This document shows positions 55,404 to 64,000 of a stretch of 64,000 nucleotides of DNA, in pieces (positions within the stretch are counted from its first letter, which is position 1; each line of letters begins with the position of its first letter). The position numbers were made by a program, and so were the translations under genes. The notes under the pieces are model-generated. The model was not told the origin of the DNA, searched no databases, and was given only the letters and a program-made list of their open reading frames with translations. The stretch is from G965261475 sp965261475 [NCBI: bacterium] (GTDB lineage Bacteria > SAR324 > XYD2-FULL-50-16), in the NCBI GenBank assembly GCA_965261475.1, contig OZ253454.1, forward strand, positions 992,001-1,056,000, given 5' to 3'.

Positions 55404-56786
55404 ATGCAAAAACCCCTATCCCCTCTAGATGGTCGCTACCTAGCCAAAGTAAATCCACTGACAGATTTTTTTTCTGAGTTTGCGTACTGTAAATTTCGTA
55501 TTCAAATAGAAGTTGAGTGGTTAATATATATTATACAAAATTTATATCCTACAGAAGCAGAGTCCATAAGTAAGAATTCTTTAGAATTTTTGCAAAAAAT
55601 TTACCTAGACTTTGATGAAGAAAATTTTACTTATTTTCAGGAATTAGAAAAGAAAACAAAACACGATCTAAAAGCTATAGAGTATTATATCAAAGAAAAA
55701 ATCAAAAAAACGGCATTGGTAAAATACCAAGAGCTTATTCATATTTGTCTTACTTCAGATGATATCAATAATATCGCTCAGGCTTTAATGCTGAAAGGAG
55801 CTTGGGAAAATATTCTACGACCGCAACTTGCTAATTTTTTACAACAACTAGCTAAACTAGCTGACTCTTGGAGATATGATGCCATGCTAGCTCGTACCCA
55901 CGGACAACCAGCTTCACCTACCACAGTAGGAAAAGAAGTATATAATTTTGTTTACCGCTTGTATCGACAATTTTGTACCCTTCAAAACCAAACTTTTTTT
56001 GCCAAACTCAATGGAGCTACTGGCAACTATCAAGCACATATAGTAGCCTTTCCAGATGTAGATTGGATAGAGTTTACAAAAAATTTTATCCAATCTTTTG
56101 GACTAACACCTAACCCTGCTACCACACAAATTGAACCGCACGATTACATCGTAGAATTTTTTCAAACTTGGCACCATCTTCACTCTATTTTAATTGGATT
56201 TAGCCAAGATATTTGGAATTATATTAGCTTAGATTACCTTGGTATGCAGTTGGAAGCAGGTCAAGTAGGAAGCTCTGTGATGCCTCACAAAATTAACCCT
56301 ATAGATTTCGAAAATGCAGAAGGTAATTTAGGTTTAGCAAACGGACTACTAGAATTTTTTATTAGAAAACTACCTATTTCACGCATGCAAAGAGACTTGT
56401 CCGATAGCACTGTGCTACGCAATATAGGAGTAGCTTTAGGGCATAGTTTGCTGGGTTTAAAATCTTTGCAGAAAGGTACAGCAAAACTCAAACTCAACAC
56501 TTCTGCCCTCAACAAAGATTTAAGACAGCACTGGGAAGTTCTAGCAGAGCCTTTGCAGACAGTGCTACGCAAAAATTTTATAGATGGTGCTTATGAAAAA
56601 ATTCGCTCTGTGAGCCAAAATGCTATAGTGAAAGCAACAGACTATAAAAAATGGGTAGCGAATTTTGATATTCCTAAAAAAGAACAAGCACAACTACTCT
56701 CCCTAACTCCTGAAACATACATAGGTAATGCTACAAATTTTGAGATAAATTTTATTCTAAGAAAAATCAAAAAATATGCTCATTGA
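55404..56786 (+). CDS. purB: Adenylosuccinate lyase
   Basis: 460 residues from the ATG at 55404; a TTG three codons upstream is the other option. The start PLSPLDGRY and the family signature SSVMPHKINPIDFENAEGN are those of the enterobacterial-type PurB, with catalytic residues in ARTHGQPASPTTVGKE and QIEPHDYI. It acts twice in purine synthesis (SAICAR to AICAR, and adenylosuccinate to AMP). It overlaps thrS by 11 bases. Confidence 0.96.
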   Translation: MQKPLSPLDGRYLAKVNPLTDFFSEFAYCKFRIQIEVEWLIYIIQNLYPTEAESISKNSLEFLQKIYLDFDEENFTYFQELEKKTKHDLKAIEYYIKEKIKKTALVKYQELIHICLTSDDINNIAQALMLKGAWENILRPQLANFLQQLAKLADSWRYDAMLARTHGQPASPTTVGKEVYNFVYRLYRQFCTLQNQTFFAKLNGATGNYQAHIVAFPDVDWIEFTKNFIQSFGLTPNPATTQIEPHDYIVEFFQTWHHLHSILIGFSQDIWNYISLDYLGMQLEAGQVGSSVMPHKINPIDFENAEGNLGLANGLLEFFIRKLPISRMQRDLSDSTVLRNIGVALGHSLLGLKSLQKGTAKLKLNTSALNKDLRQHWEVLAEPLQTVLRKNFIDGAYEKIRSVSQNAIVKATDYKKWVANFDIPKKEQAQLLSLTPETYIGNATNFEINFILRKIKKYAH

Positions 56787-58668
56787 ATACAATCAAAAAC
56801 AAATAGAACTCAAAGAAGCTACTACAGCTGCAGAGCTCTTATGCCAGATAAATGGCAACAAAGACACGCTGGGAGTGCTTATCAACGGCAAGAGCAAAGA
56901 TTTGAGCGTCCAGCTAAAAAATAAAGATAAAGTATCTTTTTTAAGTTTTCAAGACCAAGAAGGCGAATATATGTTTTGGCATACCTCAGCGCACATTCTA
57001 GCGCAAGCTATTTTAAGATTGTTTCCAGAAGCACTGCCTACTATTGGACCTCCCATAGAAAACGGGTTTTATTACGACTTTGCAAATTTAGCAATTTCTG
57101 AGAATGATTTTAAGACAATAGAAAAAGAAGCACAAAAAATTATTAAAGAAAACCATTTGACACAGCGTCTAGAATATAAAGACAAACAAGAAGCACTAGA
57201 TGCCTTTAGTAAAAATTCATTCAAAAAAGAACTCATCGAAGAGTTTAGAGAAAATTTAAGTGCTTACAAACAAGGAGAGTTTGTAGATCTTTGCCGAGGT
57301 CCTCATATACCAAACCTAGGGAAAATCAAGGCATTCAAAATTCTTAAAACATCTGGCTCTTACTGGAAAGCAAATGCTAAAAACACTCAACTAACTAGGA
57401 TTTATGCTATTTCCTACCCTCAAAAAACACAACTGAAAGAATATCTTTTGCGTTTAGCAGAAGCCCAAAAACGCGATCATAGAATCATAGGTAAAAAACT
57501 TGGATTGTTTTCTTTTCACATAGAGGCTCCCGGCATGCCTTTTTTCCATCCCAAAGGAATTATACTATGGAATCGTATAATGGAATTTTGGAAAACTTGC
57601 CATCAAGATGCTTATCAAGAAATCAAAACGCCACTAATGCTGAGCCAAGATTTGTGGGTGACTTCTGGACACTGGGAAAACTACAAAGAAAATATGTACC
57701 TCACAAACATAGACGAAACGACCTATGCTATCAAACCTATGAATTGTCCCGGTTGTCTTATTTATTACAACAGCAATCAATATTCTTATCGGCAATTGCC
57801 TTTGCGTATTGCAGAGCTAGGACACGTTCATAGACACGAGCTCAAAGGTGTTTTAGGAGGGCTTTTTCGTGTTAGAGCCTTTCACCAAGATGACGCGCAT
57901 ATTTTTATGAAAGATAGCGATATTGCCGAAGAAATCTTAGCAGTCATTCGTCTATCAAAAAAAATTTATGCTTGTTTTGGATTAGAATGTCAGTTAGAGC
58001 TCTCTACCCGTCCAGAAAAATCTATTGGTACAAGCAAACAGTGGCTTATTGCGACTGAAGGATTGCAATCTGCACTAGACAGCGGTAATTATTCCTACCA
58101 AATAAACAAAGGTGATGGTGCGTTTTACGGTCCTAAAATTGATCTGCATATCAAAGATGCGTTAGGTAGAACTTGGCAATGTGGCACTATCCAACTAGAT
58201 ATGACATTACCCGAGAGGTTTAACTTGAGCTATATTGACCAGCAAGGGAATAAAAAACAACCCATTATGATCCACCGCACTATTATGGGCTCTATTGAAA
58301 GGTTTATGGGTGTCTTGGTAGAGCATTTTGCTGGTCAGTTTCCTTTTTGGATGTCGCCAAACCAAATAAAAATTCTAGCTGTTGCTGATAGGTTTGTAAA
58401 TTTTGCTCAAAAAGTACAAAGCAAACTTGCTATGCAACAATGGATTGTAGAGCTAGACGATAAAGCAGAATCTATTAGTAAGAAGGTTAGAACAGCAGAG
58501 CTAGAGCAATGGAACTATATTTTAGTAATAGGAGCTCAAGAGCTCCAAACTCAAAAATTCCAAATTCGCATTAGAGCAAAAAAACAAACCGTTACTATGC
58601 AACTCGACGAGTTCATAGCCAAGCTCAAAGATGAACAAGAAACAAGAAGTTTAGTTTCCGTAATTTAA
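56776..58668 (+). CDS. thrS: Threonyl-tRNA synthetase
   Basis: The 630-residue protein has an N-terminal TGS domain (1-60) and an editing domain with H69-x3-H73 and C173-x3-H177, so editing of mischarged Ser-tRNA is intact. The class II catalytic core has MNCPGC, HRHELKGVLGGLFRVR and GDGAFYGPKIDL, and a C-terminal anticodon-binding domain follows. Length is normal. The start lies within the last codons of purB. Confidence 0.97.
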   Translation: MLIEYNQKQIELKEATTAAELLCQINGNKDTLGVLINGKSKDLSVQLKNKDKVSFLSFQDQEGEYMFWHTSAHILAQAILRLFPEALPTIGPPIENGFYYDFANLAISENDFKTIEKEAQKIIKENHLTQRLEYKDKQEALDAFSKNSFKKELIEEFRENLSAYKQGEFVDLCRGPHIPNLGKIKAFKILKTSGSYWKANAKNTQLTRIYAISYPQKTQLKEYLLRLAEAQKRDHRIIGKKLGLFSFHIEAPGMPFFHPKGIILWNRIMEFWKTCHQDAYQEIKTPLMLSQDLWVTSGHWENYKENMYLTNIDETTYAIKPMNCPGCLIYYNSNQYSYRQLPLRIAELGHVHRHELKGVLGGLFRVRAFHQDDAHIFMKDSDIAEEILAVIRLSKKIYACFGLECQLELSTRPEKSIGTSKQWLIATEGLQSALDSGNYSYQINKGDGAFYGPKIDLHIKDALGRTWQCGTIQLDMTLPERFNLSYIDQQGNKKQPIMIHRTIMGSIERFMGVLVEHFAGQFPFWMSPNQIKILAVADRFVNFAQKVQSKLAMQQWIVELDDKAESISKKVRTAELEQWNYILVIGAQELQTQKFQIRIRAKKQTVTMQLDEFIAKLKDEQETRSLVSVI

Positions 58669-58734
58669 GAAAAATATATTTTGTCTTTTTAACGCAATTT
58701 ACTCAACATAGCTTGTAGCCTTAGTGGCTAATTG

Positions 58735-59832
58735 CTACCTCTTTGTAGGATCGACGGATTTACCGTTTTCTCTGATAGCAAAATACAATAATCCTATTTG
58801 TCCATCGTAAGACGCCACTTCTCCTATAATTTGCTTAGCTTGCACTTGGTCTCCATTTTTGACAGAAGTATTGACTAGTCTGCCATAGGTGCTAAACACG
58901 CCTTTGCCATGGTCTATAATTATCAATGTGTTGTAACGCAAAACATTATCTAAAAATACAACTTGTCCTGTAACCACGCTTTTTACTTTAGCTCTAATTG
59001 CTGTTTTTATCAGCACGCCATTCTTATGATAAAATGGAATCTTGGGATTTTGTATTCCAAAAACCTCTAATAACTTCCCATCAGCAGGAGTAGAAAAATT
59101 TTTTGTAACATTGTTGGTGAAAGAATTGATTTTGAAACTAGTAGCTGTTTTTTTAGCAATCGTTAAATTTTTTTCGATATCTAATAAAATTATTTGATCT
59201 TCGGTTTGTTGTTTTTTTAATTGCCCTAAAAATACCGTGTACTGCTCTTTATCGAATTGGAATTTTTCCTTATAGAAAGCTAATTTTGCTAATTCTTGTT
59301 GTATCTCTTGTTGATTGTTATTCCAAATAACAAGTTGCTGGTCTCTGTTTGTAACTTGTTGTTGTAGCTCGTGTCCTAGCTGAATATCTTCATTCAGTAG
59401 TATTTCCATTATTTGTTGATTTCTTTTATAGTTTTGAAAATATTCTAAAGAAGGAATAATAGAGTGTTGTTGAATTTTGTCTAGTAGATAAAAATTGAGA
59501 AACTTCTGATAAACATTATTTAGTGTTTCTTGTAATTGAGAAGTTAAGTTTTTGAGTTTTTTTTCTTCTTTGCTAATTTTTTTGACTAAAACTGCTGATT
59601 TTTCTTGGCTAGTGTAAAATTGTTTTTCTGATACTGCTGAGTTTTTTGCTAACTGCTGAATAAGACTAGAGATATTCTCTACTTCCTTCTGGTTTTTTTG
59701 TATTTGTTGTAGAATTTTGACTTTATATTTTTTTATTTTCTGCAAATCTTCTTCAAAAGCAAATAAGGCAAAAGAAAAAAATAAAATCAAAAAATAGCAA
59801 AAATACCTAAAAATCAATTTTTTTGGTAACAT
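58735..59832 (-). CDS. EnvC-like murein hydrolase activator (degenerate LytM domain)
   Basis: The 365-residue protein has a signal peptide (to about residue 26), a long coiled coil (about 27-240, Q/K/E-rich), and a C-terminal M23/LytM-fold domain. The zinc ligands are lost: HKNGVLI replaces HxGxD and LLYFAIR replaces HxHxE/R. This matches EnvC-type non-enzymatic activators of cell-wall amidases. The gene overlaps ftsX by 26 bases, and FtsEX is the known partner of EnvC, so a role in daughter-cell separation is well supported by context. Confidence 0.85.
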   Translation of the reverse strand: MLPKKLIFRYFCYFLILFFSFALFAFEEDLQKIKKYKVKILQQIQKNQKEVENISSLIQQLAKNSAVSEKQFYTSQEKSAVLVKKISKEEKKLKNLTSQLQETLNNVYQKFLNFYLLDKIQQHSIIPSLEYFQNYKRNQQIMEILLNEDIQLGHELQQQVTNRDQQLVIWNNNQQEIQQELAKLAFYKEKFQFDKEQYTVFLGQLKKQQTEDQIILLDIEKNLTIAKKTATSFKINSFTNNVTKNFSTPADGKLLEVFGIQNPKIPFYHKNGVLIKTAIRAKVKSVVTGQVVFLDNVLRYNTLIIIDHGKGVFSTYGRLVNTSVKNGDQVQAKQIIGEVASYDGQIGLLYFAIRENGKSVDPTKR

Positions 59833-60688
59833 AATGAATTGCTGAAAACGAGCTAACCAAACCTATAGCTACAAAACTCACAAAAGAAGATATTAAAAAA
59901 TCAAAAGGGAAAAACATAGCTATCTCTTGCAAGAAAAAAGAACTTTCATTAAAAGTAACTAGGGCAATACCTAGTAAAAAAAACATATATGCCATAAAAA
60001 TTCCTATACAAAAACCACCAATAGAAATCAAAAATCCAATAAATAAAAAAGGAAAATAAATAAAAAAACTAGTTGCTCCTAAAATTAAAAATACCTCTAT
60101 CTCTTTAGAAAAATTTAAAAATGATACTTGGATAGTGTGATTCACAATATAAAATAAACTAATCGCAAACATTACCAAAAACAAAAGACCTAAAATATTT
60201 ACAATTTGTAGCAATGTTTGTATTTGACTAGAAACGCTTAGTCCAGAGATCACTACATGGACTGAGGATTGTTTTGCTAAATAATCCAGCAAACTTTGAT
60301 TGCTTGCCTTTTGGAGGGTAAACTCAATAATATAAGGGAATTTTTCTATATTTAAAGCTGCTAAATCTTTACTGATAGTTTGAAAACTTTTGAGAATTTC
60401 TGCTTTTGCTTGCAAGGGTAAAACTTTTTGGACATGTTTTGTTTGAGAATATTTTTGAATTATAGCAAAAATTCTATCTACTTCTTGCTCTTTAGTGCTG
60501 TTCTTAAAAATAACACTATGTTTTTTAACAGAAAATATAGCGTCAATGACTAAAAAAGTATTGGTATAAAGCAAAGCAAAAGAGCTTAAAATACTGATAA
60601 AAATAGCAATAGGAATAATCCCACCTACTAAAATTTTTTTACTGGCAACAAAGATATACCAAGAATGTCTCAAGCTAGTATATAGCAT
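59807..60688 (-). CDS. ftsX: Cell division protein FtsX
   Basis: The 293-residue protein has the FtsX layout: a short cytoplasmic N-terminus, a first helix (about 20-43), a periplasmic domain (about 44-165) and three C-terminal helices containing VSFLNFSKEIEVFLILGATS, the conserved E-I-.-LM.L.GAT region. With FtsE it forms the ABC-type complex at the septum that signals to EnvC-type activators. It starts 11 bases after ftsE. Confidence 0.9.
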   Translation of the reverse strand: MLYTSLRHSWYIFVASKKILVGGIIPIAIFISILSSFALLYTNTFLVIDAIFSVKKHSVIFKNSTKEQEVDRIFAIIQKYSQTKHVQKVLPLQAKAEILKSFQTISKDLAALNIEKFPYIIEFTLQKASNQSLLDYLAKQSSVHVVISGLSVSSQIQTLLQIVNILGLLFLVMFAISLFYIVNHTIQVSFLNFSKEIEVFLILGATSFFIYFPFLFIGFLISIGGFCIGIFMAYMFFLLGIALVTFNESSFFLQEIAMFFPFDFLISSFVSFVAIGLVSSFSAIHYVTKKIDF

Positions 60689-60699
60689 AATTAAAAAGC

Positions 60700-61362
60700 T
60701 TAAATAGCTTGTGCTTTTTTAAGTTGTTGATTTTGTATCAGGAATACCAAAGCTTTTTTTGCTTGTATCAAGGCAAGATCGTGTGTTGCTAGTATAGTTG
60801 TAGTGCCCTTGCTATGAAGTTTTTCTAATAAATACAAAACTTTTGCTGCTGCTTCATTGTCTAGGTTTGCTGTAGGCTCATCTGCTAAAATTAAAATAGG
60901 TAAGGCAACAGCCGCTCTTGCTAGGGCAATCAATTGTTTTTCTCCTCCTGAGAGACTACCAACCTTTTGTTTCAAAAGATGGACAATATCGCAATCTTTA
61001 GCGACCGTCTTAATCCTTTGTCTAATTCTAGTACCAGACATCCCTCTAATATACAAAGGAAGTTGGATATTTTCGTGAGCTGTTTGATTTTCTAGTAGTC
61101 TATAATCTTGGAAGATAAACCCAATATTTCTTCTTAACTCACTCAATGGCGTTCTATCAGTATAAGAGCCAACACATACTTCTCCGCTGTTTTCTTTTTC
61201 TATACGATGAATAATTTTTAGTAGAGTAGATTTACCAGAGCCTGATTTTCCCGTCAAAAAAACAAAACTTCCTGCTGGAATAAAAGCATTGGCACAATCA
61301 AAAATTGGCTCTCCTCCATAACCCTTAATCAAATTTGTAATTCTAACGCTATTATGTATCAT
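60700..61362 (-). CDS. ftsE: Cell division ATP-binding protein FtsE
   Basis: 220 residues from the ATG at 61362, which overlaps the hisB stop as ATGA; a longer frame to 61422 lies inside hisB. Walker A GKSGSGKST (38-46), Q-loop FIFQDYRLL, signature LSGGEKQ (137-143) and Walker B ILILADEPTANLD (156-168) are present. The FQDYRLL segment is typical of FtsE. It drives FtsX. Coupling to hisB is unusual. Confidence 0.93.
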   Translation of the reverse strand: MIHNSVRITNLIKGYGGEPIFDCANAFIPAGSFVFLTGKSGSGKSTLLKIIHRIEKENSGEVCVGSYTDRTPLSELRRNIGFIFQDYRLLENQTAHENIQLPLYIRGMSGTRIRQRIKTVAKDCDIVHLLKQKVGSLSGGEKQLIALARAAVALPILILADEPTANLDNEAAAKVLYLLEKLHSKGTTTILATHDLALIQAKKALVFLIQNQQLKKAQAI

Positions 61363-61937
61363 AGTACACCTTTGGAAGAAGGAATGGCATCGCCTTTGAT
61401 AAAAATTGCTGCTTTGAGGCAATAAGCAAAACCTTTAAACAAAGATTCTATTTTATGGTGGTCGTTTTTACCATAGAGAATACTTTGATGCAAAGTAAAC
61501 GCAGCTTGATTAGCTAGAGTATAAAAAAAGTGCTCTACCATCTGGGTAGGCAATTCTCCAACCTGTTGGTTTTGAAACTCTCCACAAAATACATGCGTAA
61601 ATCTACCGCTTAAATCTAAATTAGTTCTAGTCAAACTTTCATCCATAGGTAAATAAAAACTAGCGTATCTTTGAATACCAATTTTTTCTCCTAAAGCTTG
61701 CTTCATACCTGCTCCTAGGGCAATGGCAACATCCTCTATAGAGTGATGTTGATCTACAATTAAATCTCCTTTGCAAACAATCTGTAAATCTATTTTTGCA
61801 TGAAAAGCTAACAACTCTAGCATATGATTAAAAAACCCTATTCCCGTGTTAATTTTAGACGCTTTATTCCCATCTAAATTGATAAAAATTTGAATATCTG
61901 TTTCCTTTGTATTCCTCTGAATATTTGCTGTACGCAT
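61359..61937 (-). CDS. hisB: Imidazoleglycerol-phosphate dehydratase
   Basis: 192 residues, the monofunctional HisB length (no N-terminal phosphatase domain). Metal-binding motifs DQHHSIEDVAIALG (62-75) and the N-terminal FFNHMLELLAFHA are intact, as is the second motif KNDHHKIESLFKGFA. It catalyses a late step of histidine synthesis. It heads the operon hisB-ftsE-ftsX-envC-like. No other his genes lie in the window. Confidence 0.95.
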   Translation of the reverse strand: MRTANIQRNTKETDIQIFINLDGNKASKINTGIGFFNHMLELLAFHAKIDLQIVCKGDLIVDQHHSIEDVAIALGAGMKQALGEKIGIQRYASFYLPMDESLTRTNLDLSGRFTHVFCGEFQNQQVGELPTQMVEHFFYTLANQAAFTLHQSILYGKNDHHKIESLFKGFAYCLKAAIFIKGDAIPSSKGVL

Positions 61938-62100
61938 CTTCTTAACTATTTAAAATCTATCATTCTTTTTTTCTATCAAAATCAATGCCTTTATTAAAAA
62001 AAATAAAATATAAAAAAATAAAAATACTTTATTTTAGAGATAATTTGCTTTTCCTAAAAAAATTTGTTATTGCTACTTATATTTTATATATTTTTTAATT

Positions 62101-63369
62101 ATGCAACTTTTAGCAGATTTTTCTTTGAGAATTGGTGATAGTATTTTAAAACCTATTATTATTGGAGGAATGGGAGTAGATATTTCCAGCGATAGATTGG
62201 CGTTAGCTAGTGCTAAATTAGGGTGTATAGGGCACATCTCTGATGCCTTGGTACATACTGTTTGTGATAAATATTACCAAACAACTTTCTCAAAAGACAA
62301 ACTTCACAAATACAAAGATAATAAAAAGAATTTTAATAAAGAAAAAATCAAGTTTGATCTAGACAAACTCAAAGAAGCAACCAAGATTTATGTTACTAAA
62401 GTAATGGATAAAAAACAAGGAGCTGGTCAAATTTTTGTGAATTGTATGGAAAAACTAACAATGAATAATCCTCTAGGAACTCTAAAAGCTAGGCTAGACT
62501 CTGCTATGGATGCGGGGATTGACGGTATTACCTTGAGTGCCGGTTTGCACCTTTCTAGTTTTTCTCTAGTTAAAGACAATCCTAGATTTAGAAACTGCAA
62601 ACTAGGAATTATTGTATCTTCGGTGAGAGCTTTAAAAATCTTTCTAGCTAAAACTAGTAAATTAAATAGATTGCCAGACTATATTGTAGTAGAAGGACCA
62701 CTAGCAGGAGGGCACTTAGGTTTTGGCATGGATTGGTTTTGCTACAAACTACAAGATATTGTTAGAGAAGTTAGTTTATTTTTAAAAAACTTTTCTCTCA
62801 AGATTCCTATCATTGCCGCTGGAGGAGTTTTTAGTGGTAGCGAAGGAGTGGATATGATTAAAAACGGAGCAAGCGGAATACAAGTTGCGACTAGATTTAC
62901 TGTAACCGAAGAGTGTGGATTGCCTGAGAGAGTAAAAAAAGAGTATTTGAAAGCTAACGAAGAAGATGTATATGTTAGCCAAGTTTCTCCTACAGGATAT
63001 CCCATGCGTATTTTGAGACAAAGCCCTGCTCTAAACTCTGGTATTTTACCAAACTGCGAAGCACTAGGATACATCTTGAATGCTCGTAGCAAATGCGCCT
63101 ATATCGATGCCTACAAAGAAGCACTAAGTATCGACCCCAAAAGACCAAAAGTAGCAAGTAAAGTTTGTATTTGTACTCATATGAAAAATTATAAACTTTG
63201 GACTTGTGGTCACAATGTGTATAAACTCAAAGATACAGTAAACAAGTTAGCAGATGGAAGTTACCAACTACTGAGTGCGAGCCATGTACTAAAAGATTAC
63301 CTCTACAGCAAAAATTACGAGATTCACAAACCAAAATTACAATCACAAAGAATCGCAGTAGCAACATAA
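62101..63369 (+). CDS. Nitronate monooxygenase / 2-nitropropane dioxygenase-like flavoprotein
   Basis: The 422-residue FMN TIM-barrel protein has N-terminal KPIIIGGMGVDIS, the phosphate-binding EGPLAGGHLGF (198-208), and IPIIAAGGVFSGSEGVDMIK (about 255-274). A C-terminal extension carries a cysteine-rich segment (VCICTHMKNYKLWTCGH). Members include nitronate monooxygenases and enoyl-ACP reductase FabK; this length and the cysteine-rich tail fit the larger NMO-like group found near gltD. The reaction is not assigned. gltD starts 4 bases downstream. Confidence 0.82.
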   Translation: MQLLADFSLRIGDSILKPIIIGGMGVDISSDRLALASAKLGCIGHISDALVHTVCDKYYQTTFSKDKLHKYKDNKKNFNKEKIKFDLDKLKEATKIYVTKVMDKKQGAGQIFVNCMEKLTMNNPLGTLKARLDSAMDAGIDGITLSAGLHLSSFSLVKDNPRFRNCKLGIIVSSVRALKIFLAKTSKLNRLPDYIVVEGPLAGGHLGFGMDWFCYKLQDIVREVSLFLKNFSLKIPIIAAGGVFSGSEGVDMIKNGASGIQVATRFTVTEECGLPERVKKEYLKANEEDVYVSQVSPTGYPMRILRQSPALNSGILPNCEALGYILNARSKCAYIDAYKEALSIDPKRPKVASKVCICTHMKNYKLWTCGHNVYKLKDTVNKLADGSYQLLSASHVLKDYLYSKNYEIHKPKLQSQRIAVAT

Positions 63370-63373
63370 TAAA

Positions 63374-64000
63374 ATGGGTAAGCCTACTGGATTTTTAGAA
63401 TATCCTGATAAAAATTTTATTTTAGCTCCCGTCAAAAAGAGAGTCGGATCTTTTAGAGAATTTGGACAAACCCAAACAAACACAGAGGTAGAAAAGCAAG
63501 CTGCTCGTTGCATGGATTGCGGAACTCCATTTTGTAATTGGGGTTGCCCAGTTGATAACCTAATCCCAGAATTTAATCATCTAGTCTATCAAAAACGGTG
63601 GCAAGAAGCTTTTGACAATTTACAATCTACTAATAATTTTCCTGAATTTACAGGCAGAATCTGTCCTGCACCTTGCGAGCCTGCGTGTTGCACTGTGCTA
63701 GTAAATTCTGCGGTAACTATCAAACAAATAGAGCTATCTATTATTGAAAAAGCTTTTAGCAAAGGTTGGGTTAAAGCAAAAAAAGTAAAACAAAAAAATA
63801 AAGTTAAAATAGCAATTATCGGTTCAGGACCAGCAGGACTAGCTGCTGCGCAAGAATTAAATTATAAAGGCTATAGTGTAAATGTTTTTGAGAAAAATGA
63901 GAAAATAGGAGGATTATTGCGCTACGGTATTCCAGATTTTAAACTAGAAAAATGGGTAATTGATCGAAGAATAAAACTACTCATCGCAGAAGGTATAGAG
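63374..64000 (+). CDS. gltD: Glutamate synthase small subunit, C-terminus beyond the right edge
   Basis: The first 209 residues are present. The N-terminal iron-sulfur domain has C46-x2-C49-x4-C54-x3-C58 and a second cluster region ICPAPCEPACC. The FAD-binding GXGXXG follows in IAIIGSGPAGLAAAQEL, then GGLLRYGIPDFKLEK. GltD passes electrons from NADPH to GltB for ammonia assimilation. It is co-directional with the NMO-like gene. A related NADPH:ferredoxin or dihydropyrimidine-type subunit is less likely given the start KPTGFLEY. Confidence 0.93.
   Translation, partial: MGKPTGFLEYPDKNFILAPVKKRVGSFREFGQTQTNTEVEKQAARCMDCGTPFCNWGCPVDNLIPEFNHLVYQKRWQEAFDNLQSTNNFPEFTGRICPAPCEPACCTVLVNSAVTIKQIELSIIEKAFSKGWVKAKKVKQKNKVKIAIIGSGPAGLAAAQELNYKGYSVNVFEKNEKIGGLLRYGIPDFKLEKWVIDRRIKLLIAEGIE

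Noticed and set aside
61363-61422. 20-residue N-terminal extension of FtsE
   Set aside because: The extension lies inside hisB; the ATGA junction at 61362 and the conserved FtsE N-terminus favour the shorter start.

Overview
The window comes from a Gram-negative, AT-rich bacterium. Evidence for an outer membrane is a heptosyltransferase-type GT9 enzyme, several lipoproteins and an FtsEX/EnvC-like division module. A FliN-like C-ring protein and a weakly FlgT-like lipoprotein suggest a flagellum. The separate atpB-atpE unit, with a GDH motif after the subunit-a arginine and a c subunit with a signal-like N-terminus, looks most like the deltaproteobacterial grade (Bdellovibrio/Myxococcus/SAR324-type). 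That placement is an inference from remembered families, not a computed one. Most starts lack a recognisable Shine-Dalgarno, and the word CTAG is unusually common.

Left part, 1-26000 (minus strand): a tandem family of four related lipoprotein genes. All share the same N-terminus (MKFYTKRCSQNTQK..., lipobox Cys near residue 50-52) and the same promoter and leader. In transcription order they are: a 4163-residue giant with 34 Calx-beta modules (25742-13251); a 486-residue member (11403-9943); a 473-residue member (9272-7851); and a second giant that runs off the left edge (6937 to <1, at least 20 complete modules, collinear with the first giant). In the three complete members the last or only Calx-beta domain is interrupted by a six-bladed kelch/Asp-box propeller. 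Between the genes lie arrays of a 200-290 bp palindrome-rich direct repeat. The complete giant carries a C9 tract in frame, a candidate phase-variation switch. This locus is the most unusual thing in the window.

Middle, 26000-50350: compact housekeeping operons, many with 4-base ATGA overlaps. They are: a stand-alone mannose-6-phosphate isomerase-type cupin; an O-methyltransferase with a lipoprotein; a six-gene minus operon trmB, fliN-like, lon, oppF/dppF-like, GT9, ccmB; hinT with an RluB-type pseudouridine synthase; rhodanese with metZ; rplM-rpsI-proA-xseA; RDD protein, LtaS-like, lysA, xseB; a low-molecular-weight tyrosine phosphatase; argG-serC-DUF3047-like; and atpB-atpE-ybeY.

Right part, 50350-64000: tRNA-Val and tRNA-Asp followed by a decayed sugar-nucleotide epimerase gene; a second LtaS-like protein; two small unrecognised envelope proteins amid gene-poor DNA; purB-thrS; hisB-ftsE-ftsX-envC-like; and a nitronate monooxygenase-like gene followed by the start of gltD. 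The encoded pathways (Lys, Met, Ser, Arg, Pro, His and Glu synthesis, purines, protein synthesis, cell division) point to a largely biosynthetically capable cell, not an extremely reduced symbiont.
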